This document shows, piece by piece, positions 26,787 through 39,048 of a DNA stretch of 64,000 bases. The notes beneath the pieces were generated by a model. That model did not search any database and was not told the DNA's origin. It saw nothing but the letters and a program-made list of their open reading frames with translations. Position 1 is the first letter of the stretch. Each line of letters opens with the position of its first letter. The DNA lies in the NCBI GenBank assembly GCA_016756855.1, contig JAESPD010000014.1:1-64000 (forward strand). Direction: 5' to 3'. A program made the position numbers and the translations under genes. This DNA is from a gamma proteobacterium endosymbiont of Lamellibrachia anaximandri (GTDB lineage: Bacteria > Pseudomonadota > Gammaproteobacteria > Chromatiales > Chromatiaceae).

Positions 26787-26887
26787 TTTTTTCTATACGA
26801 AAAAAGGCCGGGCAGGCTGTTTTGATGTGATTGTCCGGTTCTTCCCCCAGGCCATATATCTCACCGTAAGGTCTGTATCCGCCGTTT

Positions 26888-28171
26888 ATGTTTGAACGTC
26901 CCAAGTCCGGAGAACGTGCAGTTCTGGTGCACATCGATCTGGGCGGTGTAAGTGATCCCGATGAAATCGATGAGTTCACTGAGCTGGCCGTTTCCGCTGG
27001 CGCTGATCCGGTGGAATTTATCACCGGCAGTCGGCGCAGACCGGATCCCCGTCTGTTTGTCGGCCGCGGCAAAGGGGATGAGATAAAAGATGTTGTGTCG
27101 GGGACCAACGCTGAGTTGGTTATCTTCAATCACACCCTCTCTCCCAGTCAGGAAAGAAATCTCGAGCGGGAGTTCGGCTGCCGTGTGGTGGACCGGACGG
27201 GTCTGATCCTTGATATCTTTGCCCAACGTGCCCGTTCGTTCGAAGGCAAGCTGCAGGTCGAGCTGGCCCAACTGCGGCATCTCACAACACGACTGGTTCG
27301 GGGCTGGACCCACCTGGAGCGGCAGAAGGGCGGTATCGGTCTGCGTGGACCGGGTGAAACGCAACTTGAGACAGATCGGCGATTGCTCAATCAGCGCATC
27401 GACCAGATCAACCGGAGGCTGGCCAGGGTGGAATCCCAGCGGGCTCAGGGACGACGTGGGCGGGCGCGGGCCGACATTCCCACGGTTTCGCTGGTAGGTT
27501 ATACCAATGCGGGAAAGTCTACCCTTTTCAACACCCTGGTTGGGTCGGGAGTCTATGCAGCGGACCAGCTATTCGCCACCCTCGACCCGACGCTGCGACG
27601 ATTGGATCTGAAGGGGGAAGCTTCCATTGTGCTGGCGGATACCGTGGGGTTTATCAGTAACCTGCCCCACGATCTGGTTGCGGCCTTCAAATCCACTTTG
27701 CAGGAGACGACGGAGGCTTCATTACTGCTCCATGTGGTGGATGCTGCCAGCCATCAACGGGATATGTGTCTGACCGAAGTGAATGACGTCTTGCAGCAGA
27801 TTGGTGCCGATGAGACCAGGCAGATCGAAATCTACAACAAAATCGATCTGCTGGAGGGTGTAACGCCTCGCATCGATCGTGACGACGAAGGAAATGTGCT
27901 GCGGGTTTGGCTCTCTGCCAAGACCGGCGCTGGGCTTGATCTGCTGTTACAGGCTCTGGCTGAAGCTTTCAGACAAGCGCATGTACAGCAACGGGTGGTA
28001 CTCGATGCAGGGGATGGGCGTCTGCATGCAATACTCCACCAGCGTGCCGAGGTTTTGTTGGAAATTGGCACCGATGCTGGTGGTTGGGAGATGGAATTCT
28101 CTATCGCAAAACGGGAGTTTGCACGTCTTCTGAAGGAAGAGCCTCTGTTCGAATCACGGATTCAAACATAG
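26888..28171 (+). CDS. hflX: Ribosome-associated GTPase
   Basis: VSLVGYTNAGKSTLFNTLVG; GPGETQLETDRRLL. Confidence 0.96.
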   Translation: MFERPKSGERAVLVHIDLGGVSDPDEIDEFTELAVSAGADPVEFITGSRRRPDPRLFVGRGKGDEIKDVVSGTNAELVIFNHTLSPSQERNLEREFGCRVVDRTGLILDIFAQRARSFEGKLQVELAQLRHLTTRLVRGWTHLERQKGGIGLRGPGETQLETDRRLLNQRIDQINRRLARVESQRAQGRRGRARADIPTVSLVGYTNAGKSTLFNTLVGSGVYAADQLFATLDPTLRRLDLKGEASIVLADTVGFISNLPHDLVAAFKSTLQETTEASLLLHVVDAASHQRDMCLTEVNDVLQQIGADETRQIEIYNKIDLLEGVTPRIDRDDEGNVLRVWLSAKTGAGLDLLLQALAEAFRQAHVQQRVVLDAGDGRLHAILHQRAEVLLEIGTDAGGWEMEFSIAKREFARLLKEEPLFESRIQT

Positions 28172-28399
28172 TGGTCTTCGTTCCCCTGGGTCCGGCAGGC
28201 TGGTAGAATGCCAACCTGACGATTGAAGTGCGTGGTAGGTATGAGTATCGGTGGAAGAGGCCTGTAGTTGCTTTTTTCCTGATTTCATAAGCTACCGTCT
28301 TGAATTTATTTTATTTCGCCCCGATGTAAGGGTTTCAGGCACTCTGTCTGGAACAGTGTGTGGCGAACGTTTTTTCTACTGATATATTTGGAGTGGCCG

Positions 28400-29563
28400 A
28401 TGGCCTGGAATGAACCGGGTGGTGGTAATAAAGATCCCTGGAGCGGTAAAGGTGGCGACCAGGGTCCGCCGGATCTGGATGAAGTGGTAAAGAAGCTTCA
28501 GGATAAGTTTGGTGGCATGTTTGGTGGCGGGGGCGGCAAGGGCGGTAAGTCCAACGGCTCGGATTCCGGCGGTGGGATCAGTGGTCCCGGCGGTGTGGGT
28601 ATCGGGGCGATTGCTCTGGTCCTGCTGGTGATATGGATGGCTACCGGCATCTACATCATCGAACCGGCTGAACGTGGCGTGATCCTGCGTTTTGGCGCTT
28701 ATTCCGAGACGACTCAACCGGGGCCTCACTGGCATATCCCTTATCCGATTGAAGAGGTCTACAAGGTCAATGTCGACCAGATTACCTCATTCCGGCATAA
28801 GGCGACGATGCTGACGCGTGATGAGAATATCGTGGATATCGAGCTGACGGTGCAGTCCCGTATCCAGGACGCAGGGGACTATCTGTTCCAGGATCAGAAT
28901 CCGGAGAAGACTATTCGTGACGCCATCGAGACATCGGTGCGCGAAGTCATCGGTAAAAGCGATCTCGATTTCATCATGACCGAAGGGCGTAGCAAAGTTG
29001 CAGCTGACATTAAACTCAAAGCGCAAGATATGCTTAACTTCTATAAGACCGGTCTTGAGATCACCAGTGTGAACACCCAACCGGCCAAGCCGCCGGAGCA
29101 GGTGAAGAGCGCCTTCGATGATGCCATCAAGGCTCGCGAGGACAAGGAACGACTGGAAAACAAGGCGGAGGCCTACGCCAACGAGATCGTGCCACAGGCA
29201 CGTGGTGAAGCGGCACGCAAGATAGCGGACGGCAAAGCCTACCGAGACCGGGTCATCGCCGAGGCGGAAGGTGAGGTCAGTCGCTTTCTGGCAGTACTGA
29301 AAGAGTATGAAAAAGCACCCAGGGTTACCCGGGAGCGTCTCTACATCGACGCAGTTGAAACTGTACTCAGCCAAAGCAGCAAGGTCATGCTGGATACCAA
29401 AGAGGGCAACAGCCTGATGTATCTGCCGCTGGACAAGATGATGGGTGGGACCGACGCTGGCTATCAATCCGGCGGTCGTGGCGGTTACACGCCTGAGGCG
29501 GCCAGAAAGCAGGCGCCGACAACAGAAACCCGTGACCAGAGCCGCGGCAGGAGGATCCGTTAA
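28400..29563 (+). CDS. hflK: FtsH modulator HflK
   Basis: MAWNEPGGGNKDPWSG start, band-7/SPFH domain; the ORF track start at 28358 is probably too early. Confidence 0.95.
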   Translation: MAWNEPGGGNKDPWSGKGGDQGPPDLDEVVKKLQDKFGGMFGGGGGKGGKSNGSDSGGGISGPGGVGIGAIALVLLVIWMATGIYIIEPAERGVILRFGAYSETTQPGPHWHIPYPIEEVYKVNVDQITSFRHKATMLTRDENIVDIELTVQSRIQDAGDYLFQDQNPEKTIRDAIETSVREVIGKSDLDFIMTEGRSKVAADIKLKAQDMLNFYKTGLEITSVNTQPAKPPEQVKSAFDDAIKAREDKERLENKAEAYANEIVPQARGEAARKIADGKAYRDRVIAEAEGEVSRFLAVLKEYEKAPRVTRERLYIDAVETVLSQSSKVMLDTKEGNSLMYLPLDKMMGGTDAGYQSGGRGGYTPEAARKQAPTTETRDQSRGRRIR

Positions 29564-30429
29564 TGAAGAACATTAAATTGTTGGTTCCGCTGATTGCCGT
29601 GGTTGCCGTCGCTGTTTACGCTTCGACATTCGTCATCAACCAGTGGGAGATGGCGCTCAAGCTGCGACTGGGTGAGATCGTCGACAGCGACTATGAGCCG
29701 GGCCTGCACTGGATGGTGCCGGTATTGAACAATGTGAAGAAGTTCGACGGCCGTATCCAGACACTGGATGCCCGTCCCGAGCGTTTTCTGACCCTCGAGA
29801 AGAAAGACGTTATCGTAGACTCCTTCGCCAAGTGGCGTATCTCCAATGTGGCGCAGTTCTTCCGCTCAACCGGTGGCAGCGATGCCAAGACCTCTCGTCT
29901 GCTGGCGGAACGCATCAATACCAGTCTGCGTAATGAGTTTGGTAAGCGGACCATTCAGGAGGTTATCTCCGGTGATCGTACGGAGATCATGGCGCTTCTG
30001 ACCAAGGACTCAGACGCCAAGGCGGCAGAGTTGGGCGTAGAGATCCTCGATGTGCGTGTCAAGCAGATCGACTTGCCGCCGGAAGTGAGTGAATCCGTCT
30101 ATGAACGTATGCGTGCCGAACGCGAGCGGGTGGCCAGGGATCTGCGGGCGAAGGGCGGCGAGGCATCGGAGAAAATCCGTGCAGAAGCTGATCGGGAGCG
30201 GGTGGTCATAGTTGCCGATGCCTATCGTGAAGCGGAGCAGTTGCGAGGCGAGGGTGATGGTAAGTCGGCAGAGATCTATGCCGAGGCCTATGAGCAGGAT
30301 TCCGAGTTCTATGCCTTCTATCGCAGCCTGAATGCCTATAAGAAGAGCTTCAATAACCGATCCGATGTAATGGTGCTGCAGCCGGATTCTGATTTTTTCC
30401 GCTATCTTAAGAACCGCCAAGGGGAATAG
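29563..30429 (+). CDS. hflC: FtsH modulator HflC
   Basis: SPFH domain protein overlapping the hflK stop. Confidence 0.95.
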   Translation: MKNIKLLVPLIAVVAVAVYASTFVINQWEMALKLRLGEIVDSDYEPGLHWMVPVLNNVKKFDGRIQTLDARPERFLTLEKKDVIVDSFAKWRISNVAQFFRSTGGSDAKTSRLLAERINTSLRNEFGKRTIQEVISGDRTEIMALLTKDSDAKAAELGVEILDVRVKQIDLPPEVSESVYERMRAERERVARDLRAKGGEASEKIRAEADRERVVIVADAYREAEQLRGEGDGKSAEIYAEAYEQDSEFYAFYRSLNAYKKSFNNRSDVMVLQPDSDFFRYLKNRQGE

Positions 30430-30497
30430 ACAAGACTCTCTGGCTTTGGGACAATAACCGGCGATCCACTGGGAAGATGCAGTGGATCGCCAGACAG

Positions 30498-30522
30498 GAC
30501 CGGGATGATCCCGGTTTTTTTA
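30498..30522 (+). terminator. Rho-independent terminator after hflC
   Basis: accgggatgatcccggttttttt. Confidence 0.75.
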
Positions 30523-30532
30523 TGGAAAACAG

Positions 30533-30718
30533 ATGTGGCACGATTTGTGGGTTGCACTGGCCTTGCTGCTGGTAATCGAAGGTATTTGGCCTTTTATCAA
30601 TCCGGACGGCATGCGTAGAATGATGGCGGCTATCGCACAGCAGGAGAGTCGTTCCCTGCGGATCAGCGGCTTTATCAGCATGCTCTGCGGTGTAGCCCTG
30701 CTCTATCTGGTAAATTGA
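30533..30718 (+). CDS. DUF2065 small membrane protein
   Basis: MWHDLWVALALLLVIEGIWPFINPDGMRRMM between hflC and hisZ. Confidence 0.88.
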   Translation: MWHDLWVALALLLVIEGIWPFINPDGMRRMMAAIAQQESRSLRISGFISMLCGVALLYLVN

Positions 30719-30726
30719 CGAAACCG

Positions 30727-31908
30727 ATGGAAAACGAGCGCTGGATACTGCCTGACGGCATTGAAGAGGTACTCCCCCCGGAGGCGGGCGTTATCGAACG
30801 CAAACGCCGGGAACTGCTGGATCTGTACCATAGCTGGGGTTATGAGTTCGTTATCCCGCCGTTTGTCGATTTTCTCGACTCCCTGCTGACCGGTACCGGC
30901 AGCGATCTCGATCTGCAGACTTTCAAGCTCACCGACCAGTTGAGCGGTCGCATGATGGGGGTGCGCGCCGATATCACACCTCAGGCGGCGCGCATGGATG
31001 CCCACCATTTTAACAGTGAAGAACCTAACAGGCTCTGCTATCTGGGTACCGTTCTGCACACTCGCAGTGATGGTTTTGCCGGTACCCGCAGCCCGTTGCA
31101 GATTGGTGCCGAACTTTACGGCCATGCCGACGTCGAGAGCGATATCGAAATCCTGCGTCTGATGATGAAGACCCTGGAGATGACCGGGGTACAGAACGTC
31201 TATCTCGATCTTGGCCACGTCGGCATCTTCAAAGGTCTGGCCAGACAAGCGGGATTGAAGAAACATCAGGAGGCCGCGCTATTTGATGTCTTGCAGCGCA
31301 AGGCGTTGCCTGAAATCAATGAGTTGCTGCACACCTTCGAGCTGGACGAAAGCCACGCCGCGATGCTCTCCAAGCTGGCCGAACTCAACGGTGACGGTGC
31401 GCTTGCCGAGGCAGCCGAAGCCCTGCAGGCGGCAGATGAGCCGGTGCGCGAAGCCTTGGCTTATCTTACCAAAATGGCGGAACAGATCGCGGTCTGGTTG
31501 CCCAATGTCCCGGTGCATTTCGATCTGGCTGAGCTTCGTGGTTACCATTTTCATACGGGGGTGGTGTTTGCCGCCTTCGTGCCTGAACGCGGCAAAGAGA
31601 TTGCCAGGGGCGGACGCTACGATGATATCGGAAAAGTCTTCGGCCGGGCGCGACCGGCGACCGGATTCAGCACCGATCTGAAAACACTGATGCTGATGGC
31701 GAACCAGGAAAAAGATATTCTGGATGAACCTGCTATCTTTGCGCCCTGGTCCGGGGATCTGGTGCTGCAAGAGAAGATTACCTTTCTACGGGCTGCTGGA
31801 CGACGCGTTATCTGCGCCCTGCCGGGACAGCAGGGAGGCGCCAGGGAGATGGGTTGCAGCGAAGCGCTGCGTTTGGATGGGGATAGCTGGGAACTACACC
31901 CGGTTTAG
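30727..31908 (+). CDS. hisZ: ATP phosphoribosyltransferase regulatory subunit
   Basis: HisRS-like sequence without aminoacylation domain; between DUF2065 and purA. Confidence 0.92.
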   Translation: MENERWILPDGIEEVLPPEAGVIERKRRELLDLYHSWGYEFVIPPFVDFLDSLLTGTGSDLDLQTFKLTDQLSGRMMGVRADITPQAARMDAHHFNSEEPNRLCYLGTVLHTRSDGFAGTRSPLQIGAELYGHADVESDIEILRLMMKTLEMTGVQNVYLDLGHVGIFKGLARQAGLKKHQEAALFDVLQRKALPEINELLHTFELDESHAAMLSKLAELNGDGALAEAAEALQAADEPVREALAYLTKMAEQIAVWLPNVPVHFDLAELRGYHFHTGVVFAAFVPERGKEIARGGRYDDIGKVFGRARPATGFSTDLKTLMLMANQEKDILDEPAIFAPWSGDLVLQEKITFLRAAGRRVICALPGQQGGAREMGCSEALRLDGDSWELHPV

Positions 31909-31911
31909 CCG

Positions 31912-32082
31912 GTAAGGGTCGGAAACACTATTTTAACCACGAAGCGCACGCGACTGCATGGATGCAGGAGGTAGAGCAACGCAGGGAGCAGTTGCCGAAA
32001 GAGAATTTATTGTTAATCGATCTCTTACTTTAGTGCTCTTCGTGTTCTTTGTGGTTAGTTATGGGTTTCCGGATAGGCACTA
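31912..32082. repeat. Imperfect-palindrome repeat family B, copy 3 (with internal insertion)
   Basis: aaccacgaagcgcacg ... tgctcttcgtgttctttgtggtta ... gtttccggataggcacta; about 48 bp insert relative to the other copies. Confidence 0.75.
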
Positions 32083-32195
32083 ATTTAGAGAATTACTCTC
32101 GGTCTTTTGAGACTCTGGGGTTGTATGGTCGGAATAACCGAAGTGGTTTTCCGGTGAGTGATTTGCGGGTATAAAAACCCGGTTACTAGGTTTGA

Positions 32196-33503
<1,308 letters not shown>

Positions 33504-33536
33504 ACAGGAGAGAGGCAAACAATTCGCGACAAATCC

Positions 33537-33623
33537 GTAGGCCTGATCAAGCGTAGCGGATCAGGCACAAGAATTGGTAACGCAGAAAGTGTTTGCCGGT
33601 TCCGCAAGCTTGAACCGGCCTAC
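33537..33623. repeat. REP-like element family A, copy 3
   Basis: gtaggcctgatcaagcgtagcggatcaggc ... gccggttccgcaagcttgaaccggcctac. Confidence 0.85.
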
Positions 33624-33625
33624 GG

Positions 33626-35026
33626 TTGCATATGGTTCGCTCCTCCATGACGCTTCGAAAACAACGCCTGCCATATTGCAAGGACAGCGCGCAGCTATTC
33701 GAGTCGATTCGAAAATTTCCCTGGCCGGTCTTTCTCGACAGCGCCTATCCAATGACCTCTCAGGGGCGTTACGATATCCTCGCCGCCGACCCCACTGTGA
33801 GGTTGGTAACACATGGGGAGAAAACAGAGATACTTACCCGCAACGATTCCTCTGTTTCCAGCCAGGACCCGTTGCAACTGCTCCATCGTTATCTTGCGCC
33901 CAGGCAGCAACTTCCCAACACTGATCTACCCTTCACAGGCGGCGCTATTGGCTGGTTTGCCTACGATCTGGCGCGTCGTTTCGAAAAGCTGCCGGTATTG
34001 GCGGAGGATACCGATGGCCTGCCAGAGATGGTTATCGGCATCTACGACTGGGGGGTGGTCATCGATCATCAAATGGAGGGCGCCTGGCTTGTGGGGCAGT
34101 GCAGGGATGCGGCAACCGGAGAGAACTGGGATCGGTTGGTCGATGAATTGAGCAGACCCTCAAACGCCACATCCGAGTCCTTTCATGTGACGGATATCCG
34201 CTCAAATCTGACGGAGAGTGCCTACCATGATGCTTTTCAGCGCATCCAGCGCTACATCCGAGATGGTGACTGCTATCAGGTCAACTTTGCCCAGCGTTTC
34301 GATGCAGAGGTGCAGGGTGCGCCCTGGGATCTCTACAAACGCCTGCGCAAGGTTAATCCAGCGCCATTCTGTGCCTACCTGGAGTCTCCCTACGCTGCAA
34401 TTCTGAGCTCTTCGCCTGAGCGTTTTCTGCATCTCACGGGACGGCATGTGGAGACTTGTCCCATCAAAGGCACGGCGCCACGCCATGAAAATCCCGGCGA
34501 AGACCGTTCGTCTCTGGTGAAACTGAAAAACAGTGAAAAAGATCGGGCCGAAAACCTGATGATCGTCGACCTGCTGCGCAACGATATCGGCAAGGTTTGT
34601 GCAACGGGCAGTGTCGAGGTGAGCCGCCTGTTTGATATCGAGAGCTTTGCCCGGGTCCACCACTTGGTCAGTACTGTTGAAGGGGAGCTTGCTGATGGGG
34701 AGAACGCACTCACTCTGCTGCGTGCCTGTTTTCCTGGTGGCTCCATCACCGGGGCCCCCAAGTTGCGGGCGATGGAGATCATCGAGGAACTGGAACCACA
34801 ACGGCGGGGCGTCTATTGCGGTGCCATTGGCTATATCGGCTTCAATGGCGATGTGGATACCAATATTGCAATCAGGACGTTGCTGCAGACAGACAACACG
34901 CTACATTTTAGTGTGGGTGGCGGTATCGTTGCGGATTCCACCGCGGAAGCGGAATATCAGGAGACCTATGACAAGGCGGCAGCGCTGTTTGAATTGCTTA
35001 AGGAACCATTGAGGTCGGGTATTTGA
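33626..35026 (+). CDS. pabB: Aminodeoxychorismate synthase component I
   Basis: Chorismate-binding domain: DGDCYQVNFAQRF, GTAPRHENPGED, PGGSITGAPKLRAMEIIEELE. Confidence 0.92.
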   Translation: MHMVRSSMTLRKQRLPYCKDSAQLFESIRKFPWPVFLDSAYPMTSQGRYDILAADPTVRLVTHGEKTEILTRNDSSVSSQDPLQLLHRYLAPRQQLPNTDLPFTGGAIGWFAYDLARRFEKLPVLAEDTDGLPEMVIGIYDWGVVIDHQMEGAWLVGQCRDAATGENWDRLVDELSRPSNATSESFHVTDIRSNLTESAYHDAFQRIQRYIRDGDCYQVNFAQRFDAEVQGAPWDLYKRLRKVNPAPFCAYLESPYAAILSSSPERFLHLTGRHVETCPIKGTAPRHENPGEDRSSLVKLKNSEKDRAENLMIVDLLRNDIGKVCATGSVEVSRLFDIESFARVHHLVSTVEGELADGENALTLLRACFPGGSITGAPKLRAMEIIEELEPQRRGVYCGAIGYIGFNGDVDTNIAIRTLLQTDNTLHFSVGGGIVADSTAEAEYQETYDKAAALFELLKEPLRSGI

Positions 35027-36436
35027 TCAGGCATTGCTGATCGTTGTCGACTCCTCATCTTCATCGTTTTCACCAGTGGGTGAGACGAGTTGGAACTGAT
35101 TGATCATGCGCCGCAGTCGCGGTCTTGAAACCCCTAAAATTTCACAGGCCCGGCCCTTGTGCCAGTGGGTGGCGTTCAGGACGCGCGCCACATGCGCCAT
35201 CTCCATCTCTTCCAGACTCCACTCGTCCATTGGTTTCTCTTTGGAATCTCCGGCAGTTGCTGTCGTGCCGCAGCAGCGAATGTTGTCGGGCAGCAGATCA
35301 CGGGTGATGTTGTCACCGGGGGAGAGCGCGACGCACTTCATCAGCAGGTTTTCCAACTCACGCACATTGCCCGGCCATTGGTAGAATTCGAGACACTGGA
35401 GCACGTCCTTGGAGATGTGAGAGACATTTCTGCGCAGCTCTTTGTTGATGCGGCCGAGCAGTGTCTGGATGAGATCCATCAGATCCTCTTTGCGATCACG
35501 CAGCGGCGGCAGATGGACGTTCACCACCTGCAGGCGATAGAAGAGATCCTCTCTGAAGTTCCCCCGTTTAACCTGCTCACTCAGGTCGAGATTGGTGGCG
35601 GTGATGACTCGTGCATCGGTACTTTGCGGCATCTTGGCGCCGAGCGGGGTGAACTCCTTGTATTGCAGTACCCGAAGCAGTTTTGCCTGCATTGAAGGGG
35701 AGAGTTCACCTACCTCATCAAGAAAGATTGTGCCACTCCTGGCCAGGGCGAACTTGCCCTCCTGGCGACTGACCGCACCGGTAAAGGCGCCTTTCTCATG
35801 TCCGAACATATCGGATTCGAGCAGGGTTTCCACCAGTGCGGCACAGTTGATTGCCACAAATGGACCCCCGGGGTTTTCGCTGGACCGGTGGACGGCGCGC
35901 GCCACCAACTCCTTGCCGGTGCCGGATTCACCAGTGATCAATACCGTGGCCGGGCTTTTGGCCACCAGTCCGATGGTCTTGAAAACCTCTTTCATAGCCC
36001 GGCTTCTGCCTACCATGGTGAGCGGGTTACTGCCTTTTGGTGGTGCTTCGGTCGGTACCAGATCCTCTGTGCCGTCACGGAAGGCAAGCAGCTTTTCGAT
36101 GGCCGATTCCAGCTCGTCGATATCTAGGGGTTTGTGAATATAGTCATCTGCACCCTTCTGCATCGCCTCGATGGTACTCTCCATGTCATGGAAAGCGGTG
36201 ATCATGATGACATGGGTCACGGGAAAGCGCTTTTTGAACTCTGGCAGTCCTTCGAGACCTGAGATCCCCGGCATACGGATGTCGAGTATCACCAGTTGCG
36301 GGGTGTCGGCATCAGCCTGCGCCAGTCCACTCTCCACACTGTGAGCAACCTTGACATCGTATCCCTGGGTTTGCAGATGCAGTTGCAGCGTGCGACAGCT
36401 TGCAATGTCGTCATCCACGATGAGTATTTTGCTCAT
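35027..36436 (-). CDS. Sigma-54-dependent NtrC-family response regulator
   Basis: Receiver domain (MSKILIVDDDIASCRTL), AAA+ with GESGTGKELVARAVH and sigma-54 contact motif GAFTGA, Fis-type HTH. Confidence 0.95.
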   Translation of the reverse strand: MSKILIVDDDIASCRTLQLHLQTQGYDVKVAHSVESGLAQADADTPQLVILDIRMPGISGLEGLPEFKKRFPVTHVIMITAFHDMESTIEAMQKGADDYIHKPLDIDELESAIEKLLAFRDGTEDLVPTEAPPKGSNPLTMVGRSRAMKEVFKTIGLVAKSPATVLITGESGTGKELVARAVHRSSENPGGPFVAINCAALVETLLESDMFGHEKGAFTGAVSRQEGKFALARSGTIFLDEVGELSPSMQAKLLRVLQYKEFTPLGAKMPQSTDARVITATNLDLSEQVKRGNFREDLFYRLQVVNVHLPPLRDRKEDLMDLIQTLLGRINKELRRNVSHISKDVLQCLEFYQWPGNVRELENLLMKCVALSPGDNITRDLLPDNIRCCGTTATAGDSKEKPMDEWSLEEMEMAHVARVLNATHWHKGRACEILGVSRPRLRRMINQFQLVSPTGENDEDEESTTISNA

Positions 36437-39048
36437 GATGTTGTTACCTCCACCGGCCGATTGCTGACCATCTCCGGTGATTGTGGTGTTGTCGGTATGA
36501 TAATGGAGAGGCAAGTGCCATTGGGCTCGTTGGGATGCAGCTCGATGGTTCCGTGGTGCTGGTCGACGATGCGTTTGACGATGGCCAGTCCCAGTCCTGT
36601 GCCTTGCGCGCGGGTGGTGTAGAAGGCTTCGAAGATCTTGCTTCGATCAATGCTGTCGATACCACAGCCGTTGTCGCATATCTCAATGCGTAATCCTGTT
36701 CCCTTGGCGCCGAGTTCCACCATTGCCTCAATAGCAATCTTAGGGTGCTCGACACCGTCCGTGGCTTGTGCAGCGTTAACGATCAGGTTGGAAAAAACCT
36801 GCCGCAGTTTATTGACATCACCGAATATGGTCGGCAGACCGGGCTGATAGAAGGTCTGCAGCTTGACACTATGTTCTTCGATTTTGCGCTGAGCGAGCCC
36901 CACTGCGGTGTCGATGACCTTCTCCAGGGAGATCCATTCAGGGTTTATGGCATCGGGACGGGAGTAGGTAAGCATGTCCGACAGAATCTCTTCCATATAT
37001 CGAACCTGACTCAGTGATATCTGGCGCAGTTCGTTGACCTTGTCATCGTCGGCTGCGTCCGGCCGTTTTCCCAGGATCTGCAGGGTCATCTTTATGGAGG
37101 AGAGTGGATTGCGCAGATCGTGGGCAATCATGCTGGCCATGCGGCCCATCGCCGTCAGGGTCTGGGTGTGGGCCAGTTCCCGGTTGCGGGTTTCGACCTC
37201 CTGTTCGAGCCTTTTGCGTTCGGTGATATCCTCTTTCACCGCCAGGTAGTTGGTAATGTCGCCATTCGTATCGCGGATAGCAGAGATGACTGCTGCCTCC
37301 CAGTAGAGCTCACCATTCTTGCGCCGGTTGTGGAACTCTCCCCGCCACTCTCCTCCATGAGAGATTGCCTGCCATAATGCGGCATATTCCTCGTTCGAAG
37401 TCTCGCCGGATTTTAACAGGCTTGGGTATTCTCCGAAGACCTCATCCGGCAGGTAGCCGGTCACTTCGCTGAACTTTGGGTTCACATATTCGATCTTTCC
37501 CTGCCGATCGGTGATCAGCACGATACTGGGACTCTGCTCAACGGCCATGAAAAGCTTGCGCAATTCGTTCTCTGCATGGCGTTTTTCCGTGATGTCCTCG
37601 CCGATGCCGGTGACGCCGATAACCTCGCCCTCGGCATCGTAGGAGAGTGTGTTGTTCCAGGTAATGAGGCGCAGGCTGCCTGATTTAGTTAATACCTGGG
37701 TTTCGAGGTGGGTAGGGAAGTCTTCCGGATTGGCCATTCTCTCCAAAACTTGCCTGACGTTTTGGTCGTTTTCTTGAGGCGCAAATTTTTCCACCCAGTG
37801 CTCACCAACCACCTCATGGCGTTGCCAGCCGGTCAGGGATAAAAAGTGATTGTTGCAGAAACGGATATTGCCTGATCTGTCCAGCGCCACCGCGGCCAGC
37901 TCAATATTTTCCAGGGTGTGACGGAACCGCTGTTCGTACTCACTTTGTGCCTCGGCACGGCGGTGGCGGAGGTGGGAGTAAGCGAGAAATGCCGACCCGA
38001 TACCGATCAACATGAAGGTGGCGAGATACAAAGCAAGGTGCGTGCGCAGAAACAATGGCATGCTTGAGTAGATTTCGCTGGGCGGTACTCTGGAGATGAT
38101 TTTCCAAAAATTATCCTGCCTGAGTACGCTTTGTCTGACTGAGTCGATTGATGTTGTACTGGTCTCCAGCGCAGCCTGGTTGGGATGCACCGTGGCAAAG
38201 GTAAAAAGACCATCCTTCAACTCGAACTGGCCTGAGTTAAAGGCGCTGATCTGTTTCCAGGCAACGGGGTGCCTTTTGCCAAACGTGGCCTCGTTTCCCA
38301 GCATAAACCCCCAATTATCCTTGGAGACCGGACTGCTGAGCCAATATCCTTTGTTGTTTACCAGTTCAATATGTTCGCCAATATTGGCGGCTGCATGGGT
38401 AAAGTTGTCGATCAGACGATCGCCGAGAAAATTCAACAGGAGGATGCCGCGTTTGTTGCCTTTGACATCAACAACCGGAGCGGCGAATCGCATTACCGGT
38501 TTCAAAGGGTGTTCAATCTTTCCTGCTTCTATATTTAAGTCGAGTGGTGAAACGTAGATATTGCCCGACGCCAGCTGAGTGGCTTCCTGAAAATAGTAAC
38601 GTGTGGCCTTGTTCTGCAATTCTGCAATGGGAATGGCAGCAGGATTACCGTCATTGAAGTTGATCCGCACCACCTCCATGCCCTGCTCGTCGAGGAAGCG
38701 TATCTGGTCATAGAGCCGTTTTTTCTCCGCAAATACGAGAAATTCCAGGCCGATCTGATCGCGCATGGTTGAAAGATCCATCTGAAAGATCTTTTGGCGT
38801 TCGATATGTTCCACCAGAAAAAGCAGGTCGCTGACCACTGCGCTGATATCGCTGGCGATCATGCGGCGCGCCAGGCCGACATTGAGTGTTTCACTCGATT
38901 CCCGGCTCACCCGCTCGGTAGTGTAGAGCGTGTAATAGTGCATGAACCCCACCACGACCAATACCAACAGCAACGGCACAAAAATCTGCAGGAACCCTTT
39001 GATCAGGCTCAATCGGGTGAGTGGTGAAGGTGGGGGGCTTAGCGGCAT
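36433..39048 (-). CDS. PAS-domain sensor histidine kinase
   Basis: Cache-like periplasmic region, two PAS domains, HisKA (SMIAHDLRNPLSSIKMTL) and HATPase (NAAQATDG..., GTGLGLAIVKRIV); overlaps the response regulator by 4 bp. Confidence 0.93.
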   Translation of the reverse strand: MPLSPPPSPLTRLSLIKGFLQIFVPLLLVLVVVGFMHYYTLYTTERVSRESSETLNVGLARRMIASDISAVVSDLLFLVEHIERQKIFQMDLSTMRDQIGLEFLVFAEKKRLYDQIRFLDEQGMEVVRINFNDGNPAAIPIAELQNKATRYYFQEATQLASGNIYVSPLDLNIEAGKIEHPLKPVMRFAAPVVDVKGNKRGILLLNFLGDRLIDNFTHAAANIGEHIELVNNKGYWLSSPVSKDNWGFMLGNEATFGKRHPVAWKQISAFNSGQFELKDGLFTFATVHPNQAALETSTTSIDSVRQSVLRQDNFWKIISRVPPSEIYSSMPLFLRTHLALYLATFMLIGIGSAFLAYSHLRHRRAEAQSEYEQRFRHTLENIELAAVALDRSGNIRFCNNHFLSLTGWQRHEVVGEHWVEKFAPQENDQNVRQVLERMANPEDFPTHLETQVLTKSGSLRLITWNNTLSYDAEGEVIGVTGIGEDITEKRHAENELRKLFMAVEQSPSIVLITDRQGKIEYVNPKFSEVTGYLPDEVFGEYPSLLKSGETSNEEYAALWQAISHGGEWRGEFHNRRKNGELYWEAAVISAIRDTNGDITNYLAVKEDITERKRLEQEVETRNRELAHTQTLTAMGRMASMIAHDLRNPLSSIKMTLQILGKRPDAADDDKVNELRQISLSQVRYMEEILSDMLTYSRPDAINPEWISLEKVIDTAVGLAQRKIEEHSVKLQTFYQPGLPTIFGDVNKLRQVFSNLIVNAAQATDGVEHPKIAIEAMVELGAKGTGLRIEICDNGCGIDSIDRSKIFEAFYTTRAQGTGLGLAIVKRIVDQHHGTIELHPNEPNGTCLSIIIPTTPQSPEMVSNRPVEVTTS

